From Dictyobacter aurantiacus (lineage in GTDB: Bacteria; Chloroflexota; Ktedonobacteria; Ktedonobacterales; Ktedonobacteraceae): DNA of 64,000 nucleotides. A model generated the notes under the pieces. That model did no database searches, was not told the DNA's origin, and saw only the letters and a program-made list of their open reading frames with translations. The translations under genes were made by a program, and so were the position numbers. Shown one piece after another: positions 26,356 through 35,871 of the stretch. The stretch spans positions 5,952,001 to 6,016,000 of the forward strand of contig NZ_BIFQ01000001.1 of NCBI RefSeq assembly GCF_003967515.1, given 5' to 3'. Positions within the stretch are counted from its first letter, which is position 1, and each line of letters opens with the position of its first letter.

Positions 26356-27597
26356 ATGAGTGTTATTATAGGCGCCACCGGCCAGGCATCTGATACCTCA
26401 AATACCACTTATGATGTTACTGTACTGGGCGCTGGCCCCTATGGACTCTCGGCGGCGGCTCACCTGAAGCAGCAGGGATTAAAGGTTGCCACCTTTGGCA
26501 AGCCACTGGTGTTGTGGAGGGAGCACATGCCGAAAGGGATGTTGTTGCGTTCATACTGGTGGGCCTCCAACCTCTCTGATCCCGCGCAAAAATATTGCTT
26601 TAAAAACTACCTGATTGAGCAGGGGATGGAGCCATCCCCCGATCTTGATCCCCTTCCCATCCAGACGTTTATCGACTACGCGATGTGGTTCCAGCGGAAC
26701 GCGGTTCCCGATCTGGATGAAACCTACATCTCCTCGATTGCACGCAACGGCCAATCCTACATGGTCAAACTGGTTGATGGGCGCACTATCTCCAGTAAAA
26801 CGATCGTGATGGCTCCGGGCCTCCATTACTATCGTTACATCCCTGAAGAGTACCAGGGGCTGCCATTGTCGCTGGTCTCGCATTCGACCGATCACCAGGA
26901 CTTCACGTCCCTGGCCGGCAAGGATGTCGCCATCATTGGACGTGGGCAGGCGGCACTGGAGACGGCGGCGCTGGCGTCGGAGGCGGGGGCCAATATTCAG
27001 ATCATCAGTCGCAGCCCGCTACGCTGGGTCAAGATCGCCAGCGGCAAGCTTCCCCCCTGGCTGCAACAGCTACGTGCCCCCAGGGCTGGCATGGGGAGCG
27101 GCTGGATGAATCTCCTGCTCGAAACCTATCCCTATATGCTGCAGCGGCTGCCACAGGAGCGCAGGGACAACCTGGTAGACACCACGCACGGACCAGCGGG
27201 CTCTCACTGGCTCAAGCCCCGCCTGCTCGGCAAGGTCCAGATCCTGGAAGAGACCTCAGTCTTAAAGGTCGAAGAGGTTGGCGGACGCATCCGACTCACC
27301 CTCTCGGGTGGCAAAGAGACCGAAGTAGATCATGTCATTCTGGGGACAGGCTTCAAGGCGGACCTCAAGCGCCTGCCCATGCTTGATCAAGAGATCATCG
27401 ACTCTGTCCGGACCTACCAGGGATCGCCCGTTTTGAACACCTGGTTCCAGTCCAGCATTCCCAGCCTCTACTTCATCGGCTACTCATCGGTACGCAGCTT
27501 CAGTCCGCTCTATCGCTTCGTCATCGGAGCGGATGCGGCGGCCAAACGCGTCTCCTCATCCATCAAGCGCGAAGCGCGTCAGCTCGCGCGGGTATAA
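26356..27597 (+). CDS. FAD-dependent NAD(P)-binding oxidoreductase
   Basis: A 413-residue flavoprotein of the pyridine-nucleotide-disulfide/flavin monooxygenase type. The FAD-binding motif is GAGPYG near residue 27, a second Rossmann motif GRGQAALE (about 195) would bind NAD(P)H, and the ATG-like motif is VILGTGF near 330. The C-terminal FIGYSSVRSFSPLYRFVIGADAA closes the FAD site. The substrate is unknown. An upstream gap of 274 bases is AT-rich with no gene. An insertion sequence begins four bases after its stop codon. Confidence 0.85.
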   Translation: MSVIIGATGQASDTSNTTYDVTVLGAGPYGLSAAAHLKQQGLKVATFGKPLVLWREHMPKGMLLRSYWWASNLSDPAQKYCFKNYLIEQGMEPSPDLDPLPIQTFIDYAMWFQRNAVPDLDETYISSIARNGQSYMVKLVDGRTISSKTIVMAPGLHYYRYIPEEYQGLPLSLVSHSTDHQDFTSLAGKDVAIIGRGQAALETAALASEAGANIQIISRSPLRWVKIASGKLPPWLQQLRAPRAGMGSGWMNLLLETYPYMLQRLPQERRDNLVDTTHGPAGSHWLKPRLLGKVQILEETSVLKVEEVGGRIRLTLSGGKETEVDHVILGTGFKADLKRLPMLDQEIIDSVRTYQGSPVLNTWFQSSIPSLYFIGYSSVRSFSPLYRFVIGADAAAKRVSSSIKREARQLARV

Positions 27598-27642
27598 AAG
27601 AATACATGAGACATCCCAAATTTTAGGGATGAACTTGTGAAA

Positions 27643-27685
27643 GAAGCGAGCAGTTCTCCATTTTTGAAGGAGAACTGCTCGCTTC
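27643..27685. terminator. Hairpin inside the IS left end
   Basis: GAAGCGAGCAGTTCTCC pairs perfectly with GGAGAACTGCTCGCTTC around a 9-base loop. It lies about 280 bases beyond the transposase stop and may end its transcript or block transcription entering from outside. Confidence 0.65.
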
Positions 27686-27962
27686 TCTTCTCTTGCAGAA
27701 CAACGTGCTTTCCCCGTTTGGCTCGCTGAAAAGCACCACTGTGCCAAAAAACGGAAAAAGAGAAAGGAGCTGGTCAACCGACTTTCCACTCCCAAAGCAT
27801 CCCAGCGGCTTCCACAGGGCCTAGGGGTATGCTCTTTTTGCACGCATTCGCATCCTCTGTTGGCAAGACGCGTTGTACCCGATGAACACCGGACACACGC
27901 CCACATGGTCAGCCGATGCCGACCAGAGCGTCTCTCGTCACGTGGGGAACCTCCACACCACC

Positions 27963-29369
27963 TCAGAGCATGATGATCTGGACGCGAGGCTGGGGCCGGG
28001 GCCGGCCAGCTACCTCCTCCCAGCGCGCAGGGATCCGTTGCCACAACCGACTCAAGGCCAGGCGCAGCCGTGCAAACGGCTGGTGTGCTTGCCGGGCATG
28101 ACGGCCTGTGCGATGACAGTAGTGCCGCAACAGCCAGCGGCGTAAGAGTTCGTAAAACGGCGCCAGCAGGCTCAGCAGAAAGGCGTAGGCCAGCGCCGCC
28201 AACAGCAGCAGTTTTTCTCGCGTCTCCCACTCCCAGAGCCGCGGGCTTTGGAAGCCCAATTCGCTCTTGTTTTCTTTCCAGGTCAGTTCGATCTGCCAGC
28301 GGCGCGCATAGGCAAACATGATCCGCCAGGCATCTTCCGCGGTGGTGATGGACTCGGCGGTGAGCAGATACCAGGGCAAGCCACCTTTGCGCCGAGCTAC
28401 GACCAACCACAAGGGCTGCTCAGGATGGTCGGGGTGCGTCACCGGAAAGGCAAGAATGCTGCCCATGACCCACTGGTGACGACGGCAATCCCACACCCAG
28501 CGTTCTTGCCATCCTCGTTTGCCGCGGGTGATTTTCCAGGCTGCACGTCGCTGACCCTGGGCATCCACGAGCTGATAGTCTTTGTTCCAGCGCAGCACAA
28601 AGCGGAGCGAGAACGCCAGCAACAGACCCAGCCAGAAACTGCTGGCGAAGCCTTGATCAAAGACATGCATCACCTCGCGTCCCCAGAGCAGAACGCCTTG
28701 CAGCAACAGTTTGGCTTGCTCATCGCGTTTGAAGGAGGCGCGCGCCCCACGGCTGGTCCACCACCGCATGCTGGCTAGTTCAGGCGGGTCGTCTTGCTGC
28801 TCGCTACCGACCAGGACCACGGCCAGCCAATGGAGGCCCGGCACAAAAATGGGGCCACGCGGTGGGGTGTAGTAGCCCTTTTTGATATGGGTGAGTCGCG
28901 CCGCTTTACTTGAGCGCACCGGGGCAAGATCATCGGAGGCGATACTTTCTGGTTTCTCCCAGGCGCTCTCATCCCACAGCGCCAGCACATCCCTTCCCAT
29001 CTGTTTCCACCTTGTGAGGCGCTGGCTGGCTCGATGCCACAGATACGAGCGGATCAGCTCAGCGGACCATTTGCGACAATGCAGCAGCCGAGACAGCCGC
29101 TTGGTGCCTGCCGGGGCTTTGTCAGGCGTTTCGAGATAGCCGCCCATTTCCGAGAGGAGCAAGCCATTGACGCGATCACGAAAGGTCAAGATCACTGCGA
29201 CCGTGTGCAACATCGTGCGCACCAGTCGTTTGTCCATGCGGGTATCAGCTTCCATGAGCAACGGAGCTAGAAACCGAGCGAGAGCGGTGTACAATCCCTG
29301 AGCCATCTCGGCAGGGGGATATGGTGGAACTTGTGGCTCCTCAAGCCGTGTGAGATACTGGGATGACAT
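27963..29369 (-). CDS. IS4-family transposase
   Basis: A 468-residue DDE transposase. The first Asp lies in LALWDESAWEKPE (about residue 135), the second in HVFDQGFASSFWL (about 240), and the third acidic residue in YARRWQIELTWKENK. That last segment fits the Y-(2)-R-(3)-E-(6)-K signature of the IS4 family and is followed by ELGFQSPRLW. The ATG at 29369 has AGGAGG about 8 bases upstream. The frame is intact from end to end, so the element may still be active. Confidence 0.92.
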   Translation of the reverse strand: MSSQYLTRLEEPQVPPYPPAEMAQGLYTALARFLAPLLMEADTRMDKRLVRTMLHTVAVILTFRDRVNGLLLSEMGGYLETPDKAPAGTKRLSRLLHCRKWSAELIRSYLWHRASQRLTRWKQMGRDVLALWDESAWEKPESIASDDLAPVRSSKAARLTHIKKGYYTPPRGPIFVPGLHWLAVVLVGSEQQDDPPELASMRWWTSRGARASFKRDEQAKLLLQGVLLWGREVMHVFDQGFASSFWLGLLLAFSLRFVLRWNKDYQLVDAQGQRRAAWKITRGKRGWQERWVWDCRRHQWVMGSILAFPVTHPDHPEQPLWLVVARRKGGLPWYLLTAESITTAEDAWRIMFAYARRWQIELTWKENKSELGFQSPRLWEWETREKLLLLAALAYAFLLSLLAPFYELLRRWLLRHYCHRTGRHARQAHQPFARLRLALSRLWQRIPARWEEVAGRPRPQPRVQIIML

Positions 29370-29510
29370 GAACAACACCTCCTGGATTGACTGAATGATG
29401 GTTGGTTGCTTTCTTCAGTCTCGCTCAGGAGGTGTCTTTTTACAAGCCCGACCTTAAAATTCGGGATGTCTCATGTATATAATTGAGAACCGGCAGGGCG
29501 GGGTTGGTAT

Positions 29511-31442
29511 TTATGGGGTGACGACGTTAAAGGTTGGTTCAAAGGTGTCCATGAGGGAGAGGAGCTCAAGGACCTTGTTTTTGTCGCCCTGAATCTGGAT
29601 GGCGTTGAAGGCGATCTCGTTCTCAAAGGTGGTGGCGCCCAGGTTGATAGCGTCCAGGATGGCCCTGCTCAGGGTCAGGGTGGCATCGGGTCGGGCAAAC
29701 TGCTTATCGGGGGTATAGGTGAGGGCGCTATTTTCCAGCTGTATGGCGTAGCGCTGATTGGTATCGCTGAAGGAGAGGTTCAACGCGATAGATTTGCCAT
29801 TGGCTTTGGGTCCATTGAGGCGAATGCCCAGGTAGTCAAGGAGCATATCGATGGTCATGGCTTTAATGACATCCGGACTATCGGTTTTGGTGCTGGAGGT
29901 AATGGCATGTCCCTGGCGGAGTTCCAGGGCACCCATCAGGTATTCATTACGCCAGGTAGGATTCTCGCACTGATAGGCGAGCTGTTCGAAGGTCGCGGCC
30001 AGCAGTTCGCGCGCGGGCTGTAGCGTGGGATCGGCGAAAACCACATGATGCATGACCTGGGCCACCCAGCGATACTCACCCGCGTCGAACGACCGCCGTG
30101 CCTTCTGCATGATCTGCTCGGGGCCGCCCATATATTCAACATACTTGCGCGCCGCTTCCTCGGGAGGGAGGGGATGCAGGTCGGCCGGGTTGGAGCTATA
30201 GAAGCCCAGGTATTTCTGATAGATGCCCTTCACATTATGATTGACGCTGCCATAATATCCCCGGTTATACCAGCACTGAGCCAGTTCCGCGGGGAGCTGT
30301 ATCTTTTCCGCCACCTCCAGCATGGTATAGCCATGATTAATCAGACGCAACGTCTGATCGTGGAGATACTTATACAGGTCGCGCTGCTTCTTGAGGAAGG
30401 TCAGGATCTGTGCTTGTCCCCAGGTGGGCCAATGATGTTGCGCAAAGACCACCTCGGTACGGCTGCCAAAGCGCTCGATGGTCTCATTAATGGTTTTCCA
30501 CCACGAAACGGGATCGCGCACCTCGGCGCCACGCAGGGTATAGAGGTTATGCAGGGTATGGGTCATATCCTCAGCGGCACAGAGCGCCTGGAATTGTGGG
30601 AAGAAGATCAGCATCTCGGAAGGCGCCTCCGTATTCATCGCCATCAGGAACTCCATCTCGACCCCATCGATGGTGCGCCACTCTCCGCTCTGGCGGATCG
30701 TATCGGTGGGAGGGATCAGCGTAATCGTCCCCAGTGGAATCGTTTTGCCGAGGCCCGCGTCAACCTGTCCCAGCTCACTTTTCGGAAGCAAGGCTCCGTA
30801 CATGTACATGGCACGCCGACTCATGGCATTGCCCGCGAAGACATTCTCGCTCACCGCATGTGCCATAAAGTCTGCCGGGGCCAGGATCTGTACTTTGCCC
30901 GCTTCAACATCATCCTCAGAGACCACTCCTTTCACGCCCCCATAATGGTCGGTATGGCTATGGGTATAGATGACGGCGCGCACAGGTCTGGGCGCAAAAT
31001 GCGCGTAGTAGAGCTGAAGGCTCGCATGGGCTGTCTCCAGCGACGTCAGCGGATCGATGATGATCAGGCCGGTATCACCTTCGATGATGGTCATATTGGA
31101 GAGATCCAGACCCCGCACCTGGTAGATACGATCGGTCACCTTGAACAAGCCATGGATATAGTTTAGCCGGGCCTGGCGCCACAGGCTGGGATGCACGGTA
31201 GGAGGGGCTGATTGGGTAGAAAGGAAATCGTATGGAGCCAGGTCCCAGACCACCTGTCCCTGCGCGTTAACGATGGCCTGATCGGCAATGGTGCCGACAA
31301 AGCCACGCGTGGCCTGATCAAAATCATCCTGTTGCTCAAAAGGCAACTGTGTCAGGACACTGGCGTTGGCGGCCAGAGTGGTTGAAGAGGGTGTAGCGTG
31401 CAAAGAAATGTTTTGGCGGGTATCGGGATTATAATGTGTCAT
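29511..31442 (-). CDS. Linear primary-alkylsulfatase (SdsA1-like)
   Basis: A 643-residue metallo-beta-lactamase-fold sulfatase that would release sulfate from alkyl sulfates such as dodecyl sulfate. The zinc motif is THSHTDHYGG (about residue 175). Typical class elements are the N-terminal GLFKVTDRIYQVRGLDLSNM, SEMLIFFPQFQALCAAED, and QHHWPTWG. The central alkylsulfatase dimerisation region is followed by an SCP2-like C-terminal domain (about 520-643) that binds the lipid tail. No signal peptide is visible. The gene stands alone, with the IS downstream. Confidence 0.93.
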   Translation of the reverse strand: MTHYNPDTRQNISLHATPSSTTLAANASVLTQLPFEQQDDFDQATRGFVGTIADQAIVNAQGQVVWDLAPYDFLSTQSAPPTVHPSLWRQARLNYIHGLFKVTDRIYQVRGLDLSNMTIIEGDTGLIIIDPLTSLETAHASLQLYYAHFAPRPVRAVIYTHSHTDHYGGVKGVVSEDDVEAGKVQILAPADFMAHAVSENVFAGNAMSRRAMYMYGALLPKSELGQVDAGLGKTIPLGTITLIPPTDTIRQSGEWRTIDGVEMEFLMAMNTEAPSEMLIFFPQFQALCAAEDMTHTLHNLYTLRGAEVRDPVSWWKTINETIERFGSRTEVVFAQHHWPTWGQAQILTFLKKQRDLYKYLHDQTLRLINHGYTMLEVAEKIQLPAELAQCWYNRGYYGSVNHNVKGIYQKYLGFYSSNPADLHPLPPEEAARKYVEYMGGPEQIMQKARRSFDAGEYRWVAQVMHHVVFADPTLQPARELLAATFEQLAYQCENPTWRNEYLMGALELRQGHAITSSTKTDSPDVIKAMTIDMLLDYLGIRLNGPKANGKSIALNLSFSDTNQRYAIQLENSALTYTPDKQFARPDATLTLSRAILDAINLGATTFENEIAFNAIQIQGDKNKVLELLSLMDTFEPTFNVVTP

Positions 31443-31692
31443 CTTGCAATCCTTTCTGAACCGCTGCGATCAAGCAAGCGGCAACGATCACAATATTTCT
31501 TATAAAGCAAAGCGAAGGAAAGGACATCAGCCGATCGATGGAGATTTCTGCTTTGTATTCCAATTATTAATGATGACAACGTCTATGTGTATGTGCCATA
31601 AGTTTATTTGGATGAATGATAGGTAATAATGGAATGAAATAGGCCATTAATGCAAGAGGTTGAATTCATCAAAGGAGATGGAAAGGCATAAA

Positions 31693-32163
31693 ATGCTGCT
31701 AGCGGTGTATCCATTTACGATCGAAGCCAGGTTTGTGCTGGAGCATGCTCGCCTATCAGCCACGAATCGGGAGCAGCCGGTTGGGCCGGAAGATCTGCTG
31801 GCAGCATTGGCGTATCTGGGTGCAGGTAAGGGCACACGCATGAACGAGATCCTGACAGGCACGCGTGTGCAGTTGGGCAATGTGCAGAAGGTGCTCAAGG
31901 ACAGGCAAGGGCAGCAAAGAAAAGTGGCCGCGCCCATTCTGGTGTACAGCGCCCTGGGGCGGGCCTGCATACTGCTCGCGGCAGACGAAGCGGAGCGCAG
32001 GGATGGTCCGGGGAGTCCAATCAAGAGCGAGCACCTGCTGCCTGGCCTGTTGCGCGAAGAGAAGGGCATCATCGCGGACCTGCTGACCGAGCTTGGAACC
32101 AGCGTGGAGGCCTTGCGGGCCAGAGCGGAAGCGATTGCTACGACTGGCCCAACCTCCACTTGA
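31693..32163 (+). CDS. Stand-alone Clp N-terminal repeat protein
   Basis: A 156-residue protein made of the Clp-N double repeat: first unit FTIEARFVLEHARLSATNRE...GPEDLLAALAYLG, second unit YSALGRACILLAADEAERR...IKSEHLLPGLL. There is no AAA+ domain, so it cannot unfold proteins itself; similar short proteins may act as adaptors or are of unknown use. I chose ATG 31693 with GGAAAGG five bases away; an ATG at 31678 overlaps the AAAGGAG. It is convergent with the next gene. Confidence 0.8.
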   Translation: MLLAVYPFTIEARFVLEHARLSATNREQPVGPEDLLAALAYLGAGKGTRMNEILTGTRVQLGNVQKVLKDRQGQQRKVAAPILVYSALGRACILLAADEAERRDGPGSPIKSEHLLPGLLREEKGIIADLLTELGTSVEALRARAEAIATTGPTST

Positions 32164-32216
32164 TCTTTTGGGAAACATAGGAGACAGGTGTGTTTGAGCG
32201 GCACGCACGGGGGAGC

Positions 32217-32819
32217 CTATGGCACCTGCAGGACAAACTGTCGGGAGGCCAGGATGCGCATAGATTGTCCCAGCATAAAATGAATATCGCGCACTTGATC
32301 TTTTGTCAATGGTTGTGGTGTAAAAAAAGCCACAACCAGCGTCAATGCAGTAGGTACATAGGTGATCGACGATGGTTTCTGTGGTACGGGAAGGTAAGCT
32401 GGATAGCGCAAGAAATAGTCCGATAGAAAATGGATGTTGTACTGCCTGAACATCTTCACCAGGATAGGTTGAAAGGCCTGCTCGATCGGGAGCGACAGGG
32501 CGCTGCGCTCCTCCTGCAAGAAACGCTGCACAACGGCCTCTATCTGTTTATTGGCATATACAGGGTGCGAGGGAGAAAATAAGTAATTGGCTTCGGCGCG
32601 CAGCAGGAGATGGGAGTTACCCTGCGTATCGAGCTGAGGTGCCCAGCATTGAATCGCGGATACACCCAGATACCGCCCCATGGCACGGCACAGCCACAGA
32701 AGCGATTCATCCACATGTCGCGAATTGGTGACCTGGCTCAATAGTTGAGAAATAAGCACAACAGGCTTTTGTCGTTCCTCCTGTTGAGAAGGCTGAGGCG
32801 AAAATTTGCTATCTTCCAT
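32217..32819 (-). CDS. Hypothetical protein, possible GAF-like sensor
   Basis: A 200-residue soluble protein. A polar N-terminal tail (1-25) precedes a mixed alpha/beta domain with LISQLLSQVTNSRHVDESLLWLCRAMGRYLGVSAIQCWAP, a layout like GAF domains. The end, LTKDQVRDIHFMLGQSMRIL, looks like a final helix. It lacks recognised catalytic residues. The start at 32819 has GAGAGG upstream. A signalling role is a guess from fold pattern and from the PAS kinase downstream on the other strand. Confidence 0.5.
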   Translation of the reverse strand: MEDSKFSPQPSQQEERQKPVVLISQLLSQVTNSRHVDESLLWLCRAMGRYLGVSAIQCWAPQLDTQGNSHLLLRAEANYLFSPSHPVYANKQIEAVVQRFLQEERSALSLPIEQAFQPILVKMFRQYNIHFLSDYFLRYPAYLPVPQKPSSITYVPTALTLVVAFFTPQPLTKDQVRDIHFMLGQSMRILASRQFVLQVP

Positions 32820-32870
32820 ACAAGCCTCTCGTTTTGTTACACAAACAAAACATGTTATACGCAACGACAC

Positions 32871-33545
32871 GATATATACAGAAGCAGGGATGTATTAAAG
32901 GTGGTCAAAACCCTACAGCAAGCCAGGGCAGAGCGCATAAAAAGGATGACCGGTGCAGGTCACGGGAGGGCCTGATGATCATCCATTTTTCCGTTAAGGA
33001 ACATTGTGCAAGCGGCGATGCTACAAATGTAACCTGTTTGATAGAGTAGTACTTGAATTTGTTTTTGTATTGTAACATACTGCACAGGTTAATAGTAACA
33101 TAAATTTTCCCGTTCTCATAGTGAAAAGCGGCGAGTATATGCATTTTGGATGATTGTGATCCATCTGTGATGGCGGGATATAGATTTGTAGAGCAGGATG
33201 TGGTTTGATAGAGAAATAGGTGCATTAATACCTGTTCTGTTTTGTCCAGGTAGCATGCAGAACGGGCCACACCTGTTAGTTACCCGATGTATTGGTTGGC
33301 GTTCTCTTCTAAGGAAGAGGACCTCACTGTTTATTCTCAGCCAGCGGTGAGCAGTTTTGAATGGATAGCTGATCGGAGAAAAAGCTTGACGACGCCAGTA
33401 CGGTATCTTATTATAGTTGAGCTAAATGAGTGTAGTAACTCGTTAATATATTTCGTCTGCAACTCATTTTTGAGTACTCCACGTGATACTATCTATGCAA
33501 TCACCACGTATTGATGAATATATGTGAAGCGACCGGGACAAAATA
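32871..33545. other. AT-rich gap before the histidine kinase
   Basis: About 675 bases of lower GC content than the surroundings. Short open frames on both strands lack ribosome sites and recognisable protein features. The only signal I can support is the promoter at 33386-33414. This could be old foreign DNA or a degraded gene. Confidence 0.5.
33386..33414 (+). promoter_or_regulatory. Promoter of the PAS histidine kinase
   Basis: TTGACG (33386-33391), a 17-bp spacer, and TATTAT (33409-33414) lie about 130 bases before the kinase start. The match to sigma-70 consensus is good. Confidence 0.55.
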
Positions 33546-35444
33546 ATGGCAACGAATACTTATGAACACAATGAAGCATTCTTTCAAGCACTGATAGAAC
33601 ATAGCACGAATGCGCTCGTCCTCTTGCAGCCTGATGGATGTATTACCTATGCCAGTCCCGCAACGGAAGGCTACACCGGTTACACCTGCAAGGAATTGGT
33701 GGAGCGGAATAGCTTTACCCTTATTCATCCTCTCGATCTGGCCATGGTACAGTCAGCACTGGCAACGGTGCTGGCTATCCCTGATCGCACAGAAACCATT
33801 GAATATCGGTTTCTGTGTAAAGATGGTGATCACGGCTGGTTTAGAGGGACCTTTACCAATATGCTGACTCGCCCCCCGGTATGCGCGATCTTAAGTACTC
33901 TATATGATATCAGTGAGCAAAAGCGAACTGAAGAGCGTTTGAGGAGGAACAAGGAGAGTTCTCAAACGCTGCTCGCCCGTGAGCAGGCGGTACTCAGGCA
34001 GGAAGAGGTAGCCAGGCGGCATCTAAACGACCTGTTCATGCAGGCACCAGCCATGGTCTGTGTATTGCGGGGTCCTGAACACCGACTTGAACTGGTCAAT
34101 GATGCCTTTCGCCAGCTTTACCCAAGGCGAGAATTTGTGCTTGAGAAGACCGTACGCGAGAACTGGCCGGACCTGGAGGATCAAGACTTCTTCGAAGAGC
34201 TTGACAGGGTATATCAATCTGGTAGAGCGTATGCCGCCAATGAGAAGCTGGCCCTGATTGATCGGGAGGATAGCGGTATACGGGATGAGGGCTACTTTAA
34301 TATTGTATATCAGCCCATCTTTGACGAGCGGGGCAGTGTTGAGAGCATCATTGTATACATCATGGAGGTAACGGAACAGGTGCTGGCGCGCCAGCGCATC
34401 CAGGAGAGCGAGGCGCGGCTGCGTCGTCTCATTGATGCCAACATTGTCGGGGTAACGTTTTGCACCCTGGAGGGTCGTATCAACGAAGCCAATGACGTAT
34501 TTTTGCGGATGATAGGCTACACGCGAGAGGACCTGCGGGCGGGCAGAATCGACTGGGCCAGGATGACGCCACCGGAATATGAAGAGATTGATGCCCAGGC
34601 GATCAGTGACTTACGGGCGCGAGGCGCCATCCCGCACCCATATGAAAAAGCATATCGGCGCAAGGATGGGACCCTGCTCCCAGTGGTCGTCACGGCTGCC
34701 GCCCTGGATGAGGCCAATCCCAACGAATGTATCGCCTTTATTCTGGATAACAGCATGCAGAAAGAGCTCGACCAGCGTAAAGACGACTTCATCAGTATGA
34801 CCAGCCATGAGCTCAAGACCCCGGTCACCAGCATCAAGGGTCTCACCCAGGTGTTGCTTAAGCGCTTCGAGCAACGCGACGAGCCTGATATCAAACGCAT
34901 GCTCCTGATTATGGATGTGCAGCTCAACAAGCTCACCAAGCTGATTGGCGACTTGCTCGACATCTCGAAGGCGCAGGGTGGCCAGTTGATCATGGAGCAG
35001 AAGCCGTTTGACCTGGACACATTGGTGTGCGAGACGATTGAGCATATGCAGACGACCATGGCCACGCAACATATCAAGCTGGTAGGAAAGGCGAACGCGA
35101 CCATTATGGGAGATCGCGACCGGATTGGTCAGGTGATCGTCAACCTGTTGAGCAATGCCATCAAGTATTCGTCCCGCAACTCTCCCATCGTTGTAAAGGT
35201 TTTTCGAGAAGGCCAGCAGGCGGTAACGCAGATACAAGATTTTGGCATCGGTATCGATGCGGGCTACCAGGACAAGCTCTTCAACCAGTTCTATCGTGTA
35301 ACGGACCCGCGCGAGCCTTATCCGGGTCTAGGGATTGGCCTCTATCTTTCGCGTCAGATCATTGAGCGCCACAGCGGGAGGATCTGGCTGCAAAGCAGAA
35401 AAGGGGAGGGGTCAATTTTTGCTTTTTCTCTTCCTGTTGTGTGA
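33546..35444 (+). CDS. PAS-domain sensor histidine kinase
   Basis: A 632-residue soluble kinase with no membrane segment. It has three PAS domains (about 8-130, 155-275, 285-400), a HisKA phosphoacceptor domain with H421 in SMTSHELKTPVTSIKG, and an HATPase domain (about 520-632) with the N-box NLLSNAIKYS, DFGIGID, and GLGIGLYLSRQI. It would sense a cytoplasmic signal, perhaps redox or a ligand, and phosphorylate a response regulator. No response-regulator gene is adjacent, so it is an orphan. The ATG follows a weak GAAGCGACCGGGAC. Confidence 0.92.
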   Translation: MATNTYEHNEAFFQALIEHSTNALVLLQPDGCITYASPATEGYTGYTCKELVERNSFTLIHPLDLAMVQSALATVLAIPDRTETIEYRFLCKDGDHGWFRGTFTNMLTRPPVCAILSTLYDISEQKRTEERLRRNKESSQTLLAREQAVLRQEEVARRHLNDLFMQAPAMVCVLRGPEHRLELVNDAFRQLYPRREFVLEKTVRENWPDLEDQDFFEELDRVYQSGRAYAANEKLALIDREDSGIRDEGYFNIVYQPIFDERGSVESIIVYIMEVTEQVLARQRIQESEARLRRLIDANIVGVTFCTLEGRINEANDVFLRMIGYTREDLRAGRIDWARMTPPEYEEIDAQAISDLRARGAIPHPYEKAYRRKDGTLLPVVVTAAALDEANPNECIAFILDNSMQKELDQRKDDFISMTSHELKTPVTSIKGLTQVLLKRFEQRDEPDIKRMLLIMDVQLNKLTKLIGDLLDISKAQGGQLIMEQKPFDLDTLVCETIEHMQTTMATQHIKLVGKANATIMGDRDRIGQVIVNLLSNAIKYSSRNSPIVVKVFREGQQAVTQIQDFGIGIDAGYQDKLFNQFYRVTDPREPYPGLGIGLYLSRQIIERHSGRIWLQSRKGEGSIFAFSLPVV

Positions 35445-35505
35445 GAATAGGGGGAGCATTCCCGTGCAGGGGGAAGTGCGCGGCCGCGCACGCGCGGGTG
35501 CTTTG

Positions 35506-35584
35506 CACCCGCACTTTATTTAGAGAGAGGTGCTGCGGGTCGCACAGCGACCCGCAGCACCTCTCTCTAAATAAAGTGCGGGTG
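35506..35584. repeat. Large palindrome with 37-bp perfect arms
   Basis: Arm 35506-35542 (starting CACCCGCACTTTATTTAGAG) pairs perfectly with 35548-35584 around the 5-base loop CACAG. It starts about 60 bases after the kinase gene. A TAAATAAAGNGCGGG motif at its right end is found again right after the neighbouring family C element, so the two structures may share a history. Confidence 0.85.
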
Positions 35585-35617
35585 GAGCACTTCTCTATGT
35601 GGAGCACTTCTCTATTA

Positions 35618-35813
35618 AGAATGCGTCTTACTTTTATGATTATCGCTGGCAGCCTGGATGCATTTTCGCACCTGAGGTGTTTAATAGTTTATGGTGTGTT
35701 GGTGCAGCAGGGGCGCAATCGCGCCCCTGCTGCACCAACACACCATAAACAGGGCGGACGCGCGTACGGGGGCGCGCAAGTGCCCTCAACATGGCGGAAG
35801 TAAGACACATTCT
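35618..35813. mobile_element. MITE-like TIR element with central palindrome (family C, copy 2)
   Basis: 196 bp with 16-bp terminal inverted repeats differing at one position (AGAATGCGTCTTACTT at the left end). The core is a palindrome with 30-bp perfect arms, 35687-35716 and 35721-35750, around AATC. Its orientation is opposite to copy 1. No coding capacity. Confidence 0.78.
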
Positions 35814-35871
35814 AAATAAAGCGCGGGATCAGTATCATTATATATAAATGTAGAAGGATAAGGTTAGGGAT

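Larger units (their letters stand above)
27602..29478 (-). mobile_element. IS4-family insertion sequence
   Basis: An element of 1877 bp bounded by a perfect 16-bp inverted repeat, ATACATGAGACATCCC at 27602-27617 and its complement at 29463-29478. The repeat continues imperfectly for about 37 bp. It holds one intact transposase gene on the minus strand and a strong internal hairpin near the left end. I could not find a clear target-site duplication. It sits in the intergenic space between the FAD oxidoreductase and the alkylsulfatase genes and breaks neither. Confidence 0.9.

Noticed and set aside
27556-28410. 284-codon minus-strand frame at the IS left end
   Set aside because: Overlaps the transposase in another frame, runs through the terminal repeat and has no transposase features.
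27595-29490. Target-site duplication of the IS
   Set aside because: Flanks (ATAAAAGA and ATAATTGA) are AT-rich but not identical repeats of the usual IS4 length.
30045-31166. 373-codon open frame opposite the alkylsulfatase gene
   Set aside because: Mirror of a well-conserved gene; no ribosome site and no recognisable domain.
32905-33270. 121-codon minus-strand frame
   Set aside because: No ribosome site, AT-rich, no domain pattern; could not be supported as a gene.
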